From NCBI GenBank assembly GCA_963978235.1, contig CAXBQM010000017.1:1-17693 (forward strand): a DNA stretch of 17,693 nt, in the 5' to 3' direction. Positions 1 through 6,030 of the stretch are shown here, piece after piece. Within the stretch, counting starts at the first letter, position 1. The number at the start of each line of letters is the position of its first letter. The DNA comes from UBA7398 sp963978235 (lineage in GTDB: Bacteria; Actinomycetota; Actinomycetes; Nanopelagicales; Nanopelagicaceae). Below the pieces are notes generated by a model that ran no database searches, was not told where the DNA came from, and was given only the letters and a program-made list of their open reading frames with translations. A program made the position numbers and the translations under genes.

Positions 1-366
1 GCTCCAATTCTCCTTATTAGAGACCACACCATCATTGATAAATGGATTCCGCTTCGCCCATTTTCCGTGGACTGATATCGGTGCGAGCACGGCATGAAAT
101 TCTGAATGGGATTTTTTTCGCCATCTCGTAACAACCGGAGATGCATCGAAAGTATCTAATTTTTCGCGCGGAATAACCACAATAAATCCCCAACGAAGTG
201 CGGTGCCATCTCGGAGCGTAAAAGTTTCACCTTTACCGGTGCCTAACAATTTCCAAAAGGAGATGTATTCAGTGCGGCGTAACCACCATCGATCCCAACC
301 CATATGAAAGAGCGCCCAGAGAATTGTTGCTGGGTTTATGCGCCAAAAATATGCGACCGTAATCAT
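1..366 (-). CDS. CrtA-like (spheroidene monooxygenase family) protein, partial
   Basis: The reading frame starts at ATG 366 and stays open to the window edge, giving 122 residues with the C-terminus missing. The stretch FWKLLGTGKGETFT (about residues 38-51), followed by a hydrophobic strand, an RWRKKS segment and VHGKWAKRNPF, matches the pattern I know from CrtA-like carotenoid oxygenases, where a WK.xGxGxGEGFT block precedes a GxWxxxxPF block. CrtA enzymes add keto groups to acyclic carotenoids. In actinobacteria the family is annotated more loosely and the substrate cannot be read from this fragment. The start codon overlaps the stop of the upstream hydrolase in an ATGA, so the two are probably translationally coupled. 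Family assignment is from memory of motifs; function is tentative. Confidence 0.6.
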   Translation of the reverse strand, partial: MITVAYFWRINPATILWALFHMGWDRWWLRRTEYISFWKLLGTGKGETFTLRDGTALRWGFIVVIPREKLDTFDASPVVTRWRKKSHSEFHAVLAPISVHGKWAKRNPFINDGVVSNKENWS

Positions 367-1187
367 GCGGAGATATTTGTGTTTTCGCGGATAACCGTTA
401 CCACATCATCAATGTGATCCCACATCGGAGCGTGGCCACCACTAGGCAAGATCAACCATTTTGCATGGTGCGGCGCAAGCGAGCGTTCTTGACAGGTATC
501 TGCTGGCAACGTGTTATCACTATCGCCAAAGATAATTGTCACCGGAACTGATTCTGGAATGTGGGCATTAAATCTCTTCTTCAACATTGCGTCCCAAGCC
601 GGAAAATAGCCAGGTGAGTTTGCCATGGCTCGCGTCGCATCGAGACAGATTTCGTGGCTCAATTTTCGCCAGCGTGGACTGACGTCGCTAAAACCCCAAC
701 CGCGTGCGCGTTCAAAATGAACTGCAAAAGGTGCAATGGGATTAACTAATTTTGCTAACGTCCGTGAAAATGCAGTCGCTGGCTTTCTATTTGTGTACGG
801 CGTGAGCCATAAACCAGCAGGAGCAAGCGCTGTCACCGATGCGATTCGCTTCGGTTCCAACGCTGCCATTTCTAACGAAATCCAGCCGCCCCATGAGTTA
901 CTTACAATATGAAATTTCTCTATCTGCTTTCGATCCATAATGCTCAAGAGCGCTGCACCAAGTGAATAAGGATCCATTGCTTCATTTGGTAAGTAAGGCG
1001 TTTCACCATGACCGGGTAAATCAACGGTGATACATCGATACTCAGAGTGAAGTGTTCGAATTAATGGTTTCCAGGCAGTCGCAGCTGAACCCATTCCATG
1101 TATGAAGAGAATCGGATCGCGTGAACTTTTTGCTAGACCAAATTCTTGAGTAACGAATTCTCGTGTAACAGATTCAAAAGCTGCCAT
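363..1187 (-). CDS. Alpha/beta hydrolase
   Basis: A 274-residue single-domain alpha/beta hydrolase. The oxyanion-hole HG motif is in FIHGMG (H30-G31), DLPGHG lies at 56-61, and the nucleophile elbow is SNSWGG with Ser98, a variant of GxSxG with Ser replacing the first Gly. The acid is probably Asp224 in GDSD and the base His252 in SGGHAPMWD, so the triad is complete. No signal peptide is visible, so it is likely cytoplasmic. It begins 5 bases after the YbaK-type gene, with GGTGA as a plausible ribosome site inside the end of that gene, and its TGA overlaps the CrtA-like start. The fold and triad are clear; the substrate (ester, epoxide, haloalkane or other) is unknown. Its neighbour hints at a lipid or carotenoid-related substrate, which is inference only. 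Confidence 0.88.
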   Translation of the reverse strand: MAAFESVTREFVTQEFGLAKSSRDPILFIHGMGSAATAWKPLIRTLHSEYRCITVDLPGHGETPYLPNEAMDPYSLGAALLSIMDRKQIEKFHIVSNSWGGWISLEMAALEPKRIASVTALAPAGLWLTPYTNRKPATAFSRTLAKLVNPIAPFAVHFERARGWGFSDVSPRWRKLSHEICLDATRAMANSPGYFPAWDAMLKKRFNAHIPESVPVTIIFGDSDNTLPADTCQERSLAPHHAKWLILPSGGHAPMWDHIDDVVTVIRENTNISA

Positions 1188-1192
1188 CGAAA

Positions 1193-1696
1193 TTAATCAC
1201 CAACCACCATGGGGGTTGCCTGCGTAAGTTCGATGAGTTGGCTATATGAAGTAGCAAAGACTGCATGCGGATGTCCGGCCGCCGCCCACGCTATTTCGTA
1301 CTCATTGAGAGCTTGATCTATCAAGGTAATTTCTGGCGTTGCTGTCCAACCAAATGGACTAACACCGCCGATGGCAAAACCAGATGCGTTCCGAACGAAG
1401 TCGGCATCGGCGCGATGAAGTTTCGCCACTCCGAGGTTGCGCGCAACAAGTTCGGTATCAACTCGATGGCGACCACTGGTGATGACCAGCAACGCACCAC
1501 CGCTAGGTAATTTAAAGACTATCGATGAAGCAACTTGTCCTACTTCAATTCCTAACCCGGCTGCAGCTTCGGCTGCGGTGCGAGCAGAGTCGGAGAGCGC
1601 CACGATTTTTGGCTGAATTCCCAATGACTCTAAATGACGTGCCACGCGTGTGACAGCGGGATGACTTAAAACCTCGTTCATGGGTTTCTCGTTCAT
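1193..1696 (-). CDS. YbaK/EbsC-type aminoacyl-tRNA deacylase
   Basis: A 167-residue protein of the YbaK/ProX-like trans-editing family, which hydrolyses mischarged aminoacyl-tRNA. Supporting features are IVFKL (conserved Lys62 position), the ITSG segment followed by RHRVDTELVARNLG, and the family hallmark GFAIGGVSPFG, which shapes the active-site pocket. Length is normal for a free-standing family member. Two ATG starts five codons apart lie in an exact 15-bp tandem duplication (1673-1702), so the true start may be 1696 or 1681. No clear ribosome site precedes either. It is the first gene of a tight minus-strand run with the hydrolase and CrtA-like gene. Specificity (Cys-tRNAPro or another pair) cannot be told from sequence alone. 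Confidence 0.85.
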   Translation of the reverse strand: MNEKPMNEVLSHPAVTRVARHLESLGIQPKIVALSDSARTAAEAAAGLGIEVGQVASSIVFKLPSGGALLVITSGRHRVDTELVARNLGVAKLHRADADFVRNASGFAIGGVSPFGWTATPEITLIDQALNEYEIAWAAAGHPHAVFATSYSQLIELTQATPMVVGD

Positions 1697-1702
1697 GGGT
1701 TT
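1673..1702 (-). repeat. 15-bp tandem duplication spanning the YbaK-type start codon
   Basis: On the minus strand AAACCCATGAACGAG occurs twice back to back without mismatch. Each copy carries an in-frame ATG followed by Asn-Glu, so the protein starts MNEKPMNEV. The unit is a multiple of three, so either start keeps the frame. Confidence 0.95.
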
Positions 1703-1733
1703 AGTTTGGCAGAGTTTATTGAACTCTCAATAA

Positions 1734-1767
1734 CAAAACGCCCCTCGATTTCTCGAAGGGCGTTTTG
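1734..1767 (-). terminator. Rho-independent terminator after the DoxX gene
   Basis: Two 15-base arms (1734-1748 and 1753-1767) pair with one C/A mismatch around a 4-base loop, with GGGCG cores flanked by AAAA and TTTT. It sits 14 bases beyond the DoxX stop. Because A- and T-runs lie on opposite sides it could act in both directions. The YbaK-type start is only 37 bases further on, so that gene has little room for its own promoter. Confidence 0.85.
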
Positions 1768-1781
1768 AGTAAGTGAATTGA

Positions 1782-2204
1782 TTATTTATTGAAGAAAGAG
1801 AGCGTGCCAACATGTGCACCAAAATCAGTGACATGTCCGGTAGCAACGAGAACAAAGAGGATAAGGGCAGCGCCACCGAGAGCGAGATCCTTATTGAATG
1901 CCATCTGCTCGGTCTGCTTGGTATTGGCATCAGTTTCTTTCCAGAAGTTATGGAAGATAACTGCTGCGAGAATTACCGTGATAGCAATTAAGAGCGCGCC
2001 GAGATCAACCCAGAGTCCAATGACGATATAGATACCGCCGAGAAGGAAGAAGAGACCGGAGAGTATTACGCCAAGTTTTGCGGCTGGTAGTTTCTTATAT
2101 TTTGCATAGCCAGTCATCATTTCGAGTTTTGCGAAGTGAGCGATACCTGACATAACGAATAGCGCACCAAACAAGATGCGGCCGACGATAAGTAGTGCGT
2201 CCAA
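1782..2204 (-). CDS. DoxX family membrane protein
   Basis: A 140-residue, mostly hydrophobic protein of the DoxX family. Four membrane segments are visible: about residues 4-22, 43-64, 68-88 and 108-128. The N-terminal GRILFGALFVMSGIAHF is typical of the family, in which small four-helix proteins are often linked to redox or thiol stress; the exact role is generally unclear. The start is TTG at 2204, chosen because an AGGAG ribosome site (plus-strand positions 2211-2215) lies 6 bases before it and no ATG fits. It is transcribed alone from a recognisable promoter that overlaps a perfect palindrome (2283-2302), and ends before a strong hairpin terminator. Confidence 0.85.
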   Translation of the reverse strand: MDALLIVGRILFGALFVMSGIAHFAKLEMMTGYAKYKKLPAAKLGVILSGLFFLLGGIYIVIGLWVDLGALLIAITVILAAVIFHNFWKETDANTKQTEQMAFNKDLALGGAALILFVLVATGHVTDFGAHVGTLSFFNK

Positions 2205-2210
2205 TGTATT

Positions 2211-2215
2211 CTCCT
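2211..2215 (-). promoter_or_regulatory. Ribosome binding site of the DoxX gene
   Basis: AGGAG on the minus strand, 6 bases from the TTG at 2204. It decides the use of a TTG start. Confidence 0.8.
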
Positions 2216-2269
2216 AGAGGTTTTAATGGATTGTGGTTTCGGTTAATTGGTTTGGGTACCAACCGTAAA

Positions 2270-2298
2270 AGAGTAAATGACGATAGTTGAAATTTCAA
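2270..2298 (-). promoter_or_regulatory. Promoter of the DoxX gene
   Basis: On the minus strand TTGAAA (2298-2293) is followed after 17 bases by TACTCT (2275-2270), a near-consensus sigma-A/sigma-70 type promoter. The expected transcript start near 2263 gives a leader of about 58 bases. The -35 lies inside the palindrome at 2283-2302, so a protein bound there would block RNA polymerase. Confidence 0.65.
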
Positions 2299-2302
2299 CT
2301 AT
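2283..2302. promoter_or_regulatory. 20-bp perfect palindrome, probable operator
   Basis: ATAGTTGAAATTTCAACTAT is its own reverse complement over all 20 bases. The size, symmetry and A/T-rich core resemble operators of MarR-type dimeric regulators, and it covers the -35 of the DoxX gene. No regulator gene is in the window, so the binding protein is unknown. Confidence 0.6.
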
Positions 2303-2335
2303 TTAAGCCACTGTAATCGTGTTGTGTCGCACGTG

Positions 2336-2350
2336 GTGAGCGTGGCTCAC
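2336..2350 (+). other. Short hairpin in the intergenic region
   Basis: GTGAGC and GCTCAC form a 6-bp perfect stem with a 3-base GTG loop. There is no T-run close behind it, so it is not an obvious terminator. It lies upstream of the SOS promoter in a stretch (about 2303-2378) to which I can give no other function. Confidence 0.4.
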
Positions 2351-2378
2351 GCGGGAAAGCGCCGGTTTTCTAGGCCAC

Positions 2379-2407
2379 TTGAAGGTGTCGGAGGGCTCCG
2401 CTAGGGT
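2379..2407 (+). promoter_or_regulatory. Promoter of the SOS mutagenesis cassette
   Basis: TTGAAG (2379-2384), a 17-base spacer and TAGGGT (2402-2407) fit a sigma-70 type promoter. The expected transcript start falls at about 2413-2416, on or just before the ATG at 2416. The mRNA may therefore be leaderless, a common arrangement in actinobacteria. Confidence 0.6.
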
Positions 2408-2423
2408 TCGAACAAATGTTCGA
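2408..2423. promoter_or_regulatory. LexA (SOS) box
   Basis: TCGAACAAATGTTCGA is a perfect match to the actinobacterial/Gram-positive type LexA box TCGAAC-N4-GTTCGA. It directly follows the -10 and contains the ATG of the first gene at 2416-2418. LexA bound here would block transcription until DNA damage. The genes behind it, two translesion-type polymerases, are classic SOS targets. Confidence 0.9.
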
Positions 2424-2736
2424 AAATAGCCCGCTTCCGGAAAACAGCACTGAGATCGTCGTCTATGACGGTGAACCAATCGAGTTCACATACAAAGGTC
2501 GGCAATTTCGGATTCATGCTGTTTTATCGAGTTGGCGCGAATCAGGTGGTTGGTGGAATCGAGCAAGCGATGGGTTCTATCGACCCGATGATGGCGCTCG
2601 TGCAATCTGGCGAGTAGAAGCTGCACCAATTGGCGCGCTGACAACGTTTGAAATTGAACGCGAAGAGATCTCTGAGGTAACCGGCGAAGTGCGATGGCGT
2701 ATCCGTCCGTCATCGCGCACGCTCCGTTCTTCGTAA
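2416..2736 (+). CDS. DUF6504-like protein of the DnaE2/DinB cassette
   Basis: A 106-residue soluble protein. After a short acidic N-terminus it has a compact domain: YDGEPIEFTYKGRQFRI (17-33), HAVLSSWRESGGWWNR (34-49) and IWRVEA followed by FEIER. I recognise this as the DUF6504 type that accompanies a second DnaE and a Y-family polymerase in actinobacteria; its function is not established. It may play a part comparable to ImuA' in other mutasome cassettes, but I see no RecA-like features and that is inference. ATG 2416 is the only possible start: an in-frame TGA lies at 2380-2382 and there is no other start codon between or nearby. A weak AGGG lies 9 bases upstream. Its TAA is immediately followed by the ATG of the polymerase gene. 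Confidence 0.75.
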   Translation: MFENSPLPENSTEIVVYDGEPIEFTYKGRQFRIHAVLSSWRESGGWWNRASDGFYRPDDGARAIWRVEAAPIGALTTFEIEREEISEVTGEVRWRIRPSSRTLRSS

Positions 2737-5700
2737 ATGTTCACTCATCTCCACGTTGCAAGTGGCTTCTCATTTAAATATGGAACCACTCAGCCAGAAG
2801 CGTTAGTAGAACGCGCTGCCGAATTAGGGATGAAATCACTTGCACTCACTGATCGAAGTTTTGCTGGCGCGATTCGATTCGCACAAAGTTGTCAAGAATT
2901 TTCGATAACACCAATTCTAGGAATCAATCTCGCTTTCGAAAATATAAGCGCTACTGAGAAAAACAAAACTTCAGAAAAGAAGAGATATCGCGCCACTATT
3001 CTTGCGCCATCTGGAAAATGGTCAGCGCTTCTCCGGCTGACCACCGCTTTACAGATGACAAGTGAGTCAGATACTCCGACTATCACTCGTGAGTTTCTCA
3101 AAACTTTTGCTACGTATTCGCAAGAACTCATCCTCTTTCATGGACCACAATCACCACTTGCGGAAGCGATTACGCAACGGAGCGCTAAAAAAGCACACGA
3201 GATATTCAACGCCACTCGTGGTTTTTTTGCCGAACAAATCATTGAAGTTGTCTCACATTTAGCACCGGGTGATGAGCCATATTCAACGCCGCATGCAGCA
3301 CGAATGCTTACTTTTGCTCGAGAAAATAAGGTACGAGCAGTTCTTACCAATGCAGCGCGGATGCGAGACCGTAGCGATGGACCGATTGCCGATATTTTGG
3401 ATGCAGCGCGCACGCTCCGACCACTTCATCGCACAACTGTTACCCGGCGTAATTCCGAAGGATTTTTAAAGTCTGCAGAAGAGATGGCGCAGGTAGCTGA
3501 TCAGATTGCTCGTACCGCGAGTGAACGAAGTAGCGCACAACTTCTTCGAGATACAGAAGAGTTAGCAGAAGAGTTGGCGCTCTCACCAGAGAACGATCTT
3601 GGCATCGGCGGCATCCATCTTCCAGAACCGCAGAGCGTTGGCGCACGTGACCATGCCGAGATGGCGCAACGTTTTCGCCAACGATGTATCGCTGGTATGA
3701 ATTGGCGTTACGGAAATTCAGATCTTCTTGCAAAAGCAGAAGTGAGATTAGAAGCTGAACTCAACACAATCCATACGCTCGGATACGAGTCATACTTTCT
3801 TACTGTTGCAGATATTGCGTTACGTGCTCGGGAAAGTGGTATTCGAGTTGCTGCGCGGGGTAGTGGCGCTGGTTCACTCATCTGCCATGTTTTAGGAATC
3901 TCTGGCGTTGAACCAATTACTCATGGCTTATTAATGGAACGGTTCTGCTCACCGTTGCGGCGCGCACTTCCAGATATCGATATCGATGTGGAGTCAGCGC
4001 GACGGTTAGAAATTTACGATCAAGTCTTTGCACGCTATGGCGATATGCAGTGGCAGAAACCTGGAAATACTTCACGATGCGCAACAGTTGCGATGATTGA
4101 AACATATCGAGCGCGCCATGCAATCCGTGATACTGGCGCAGCGTTAGGGCTACCTCCAATGGAGATTGACCTTATTGCTAAATCACTGCCGCATATTCGT
4201 GCCAGGAATATCTCGCAAGCGCTCGCTAATCTGCCAGAGTTAAAAAATCTTCGACTCGATACGCCGCTACTGAAGATGGCGATTGGATTAGCCGAACGGC
4301 TAGATGGTTTGCCGCGAAATATTGCGATGCACCCTTGCGCAGTAGCGCTCTCTGATAGCGCTTTTCTCGGCCACGCTCCGCTCGAGCGAAATGCGAGCGG
4401 CTATCCCATGGTTCAGTTCGATAAAGATGATGTCGAAGCAATCGGGCTATTAAAACTCGACATTCTTGGCGTGCGGATGCAATCAACGCTGGCCTATGCA
4501 GTAGCAGAGATCGCTCGCGTCGAAGCAAAGGAGATCGATCTTGATGCCGTCCCACTTGATGATTCGAAAACTTTCGAACTTATTCGCTCAACAAAAACGC
4601 TTGGTCTCTTTCAGATTGAAAGCCCTGGCCAACGTGAATTAGTAGGGAAGTTTGCGCCAGAAACATTTAACGATCTGATTATTGATATCTCACTCTTTCG
4701 ACCTGGCCCAGTAAAGAGCGACATGATTACGCCCTTTCTCAACGCTCGACAAGGATGGAAAGAGCGCGAACTTTTTCATAGTGATTTAGAAGAAGTACTC
4801 GCTGAAACAGAAGGTGTTGTGGTCTTCCACGAACAAGTCATTCACATTATCGCCATCATGACTGGCATCTCACTTGCTGAAGCTGATGAGAAGAGACGAG
4901 CGCTCTCGACCCCCGAAGGACAACAAGTAATCTGCGATTGGTTCTTTCCCGCTGCTCGCGCTCGCGGTTATGAACTGCAATTAGTGAGCGAGATATGGGA
5001 GGTATTGCGCGCCTTCGCCTCGTTTGGTTTCTGCAAAGCGCATGCTGCTGCATTTGCGCTACCGACTTATCAATCAGCCTGGCTCAAAACTCATTACCCA
5101 GCAGCCTTTCTCGCCGGTGTTCTTACTCATGATCCAGGGATGTATCCGAAGCGGCTGATCATGGATGAAGTTCGCCAATGGGGAATTGATATTGCACCGC
5201 TAGATGTCAATCGCTCAGCGCGGACTCATAGAGTTGAAAAATATGGTTCACCAGAAAATCCAGAAATTTCAGAAAGTAAGGAGCGATACGGAATTCGCTT
5301 GGCGCTGAGTGATCTCCATGGAATTAGTGATGGCGAGATCACGACAATCATTGCCGGACAGCCATACCTTGATCTTGCTGATTTTGTTCGGCGATCTGGC
5401 GCCAGCCAGCCAATCTGCGAAGCGCTCGTTTTGATTGGTGGATTTGATTTACTCCATCCAGAAACCCATCGCCGCGATCTATTACTTCATCTGAGCGATC
5501 TCTATCGCTGGTCTGGCACACAGAAGTTAGGCGGTTCACAACTAACGCTGGGCTTTGCACCACCGCTTGAACGAAGTGGTCTACCTGATGTCACAGCGAG
5601 TGAGAAAGTGAAATTTGAACTTGATCATTTAGGGATGGATATCTCACATCATGTTATTGAGTTCTATGCAGAATTTCTTAATCAGATTGGAGCGGTGCGA

Positions 5701-6030
5701 TCCAGCGAACTTCATAACCACCGTTCGCAATCTGAAGTTCTCGTTGCGGGCGTTCGCGTTGCGCTACAAACTCCACCTGTCCGATCAGGTCGACGAGTGC
5801 TCTTCCTTACCCTGAATGATGGATATGGGTGTAGCGATATCACCTTCTTTGAAAATACACAGAGTGAATTTGCTGAGACGCTCTATCGCAGCTCACTCTT
5901 TCTTGTGAAAGGTGTTATTCGAAAGACTGGACCACGAGGAATTTCACTTCGAGGAATTGGCGCGTGGGAACTTGGTAGCGCCTATGAGAAATGGCGAAAT
6001 AAAACGCGTAAGGTCGCAGTCTGTGAGTGA
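2737..6030 (+). CDS. dnaE2: DnaE2-like DNA polymerase III alpha subunit (probable error-prone)
   Basis: A 1097-residue C-family polymerase. The N-terminal PHP domain (about 1-270) keeps HLH (H4, H6), but the later ALTDR and TNAARM motifs have lost the usual metal-binding His, so PHP activity is doubtful. The polymerase core has RGSGAGSL, catalytic PDIDID (D413, D415), KLDILGV (D575), GLFQIESPGQ and GFCKAHAAAFALPTYQSAW. Helix-hairpin-helix motifs follow (about 862-910), then QLTLGF (935-940), a likely sliding-clamp binding motif, and an OB fold (about 995-1085). The gene sits behind a LexA box between the DUF6504-like gene and dinB, so it is probably the damage-induced translesion enzyme and not the replicative DnaE. 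It could be called an alternative DnaE; the cassette argues for an ImuC/DnaE2 role. Confidence 0.88.
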   Translation: MFTHLHVASGFSFKYGTTQPEALVERAAELGMKSLALTDRSFAGAIRFAQSCQEFSITPILGINLAFENISATEKNKTSEKKRYRATILAPSGKWSALLRLTTALQMTSESDTPTITREFLKTFATYSQELILFHGPQSPLAEAITQRSAKKAHEIFNATRGFFAEQIIEVVSHLAPGDEPYSTPHAARMLTFARENKVRAVLTNAARMRDRSDGPIADILDAARTLRPLHRTTVTRRNSEGFLKSAEEMAQVADQIARTASERSSAQLLRDTEELAEELALSPENDLGIGGIHLPEPQSVGARDHAEMAQRFRQRCIAGMNWRYGNSDLLAKAEVRLEAELNTIHTLGYESYFLTVADIALRARESGIRVAARGSGAGSLICHVLGISGVEPITHGLLMERFCSPLRRALPDIDIDVESARRLEIYDQVFARYGDMQWQKPGNTSRCATVAMIETYRARHAIRDTGAALGLPPMEIDLIAKSLPHIRARNISQALANLPELKNLRLDTPLLKMAIGLAERLDGLPRNIAMHPCAVALSDSAFLGHAPLERNASGYPMVQFDKDDVEAIGLLKLDILGVRMQSTLAYAVAEIARVEAKEIDLDAVPLDDSKTFELIRSTKTLGLFQIESPGQRELVGKFAPETFNDLIIDISLFRPGPVKSDMITPFLNARQGWKERELFHSDLEEVLAETEGVVVFHEQVIHIIAIMTGISLAEADEKRRALSTPEGQQVICDWFFPAARARGYELQLVSEIWEVLRAFASFGFCKAHAAAFALPTYQSAWLKTHYPAAFLAGVLTHDPGMYPKRLIMDEVRQWGIDIAPLDVNRSARTHRVEKYGSPENPEISESKERYGIRLALSDLHGISDGEITTIIAGQPYLDLADFVRRSGASQPICEALVLIGGFDLLHPETHRRDLLLHLSDLYRWSGTQKLGGSQLTLGFAPPLERSGLPDVTASEKVKFELDHLGMDISHHVIEFYAEFLNQIGAVRSSELHNHRSQSEVLVAGVRVALQTPPVRSGRRVLFLTLNDGYGCSDITFFENTQSEFAETLYRSSLFLVKGVIRKTGPRGISLRGIGAWELGSAYEKWRNKTRKVAVCE

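Noticed and set aside
2095..2298. Minus-strand open frame of 67 residues overlapping the DoxX start and promoter
   Set aside because: It runs through the promoter and ribosome site of DoxX in another frame and shows no recognisable motif.
2287..2317. Plus-strand promoter from the palindrome TTGAAA to TGTAAT
   Set aside because: The spacer is 19 bases and a better promoter for the plus-strand genes lies at 2379-2407.
2336..2362. Hairpin at 2336-2350 as a terminator for plus-strand transcripts
   Set aside because: The next T-run is more than 10 bases beyond the stem and no gene ends upstream on that strand.
4226..4555. Minus-strand frames inside the DnaE2-like gene
   Set aside because: Arg-rich translations with no motif, typical reverse shadows of a real gene.
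5912..6022. Longer dinB start at ATG 5912
   Set aside because: The extra 37 residues are the polymerase OB-fold region read in another frame; conserved DinB sequence begins just after GTG 6023.
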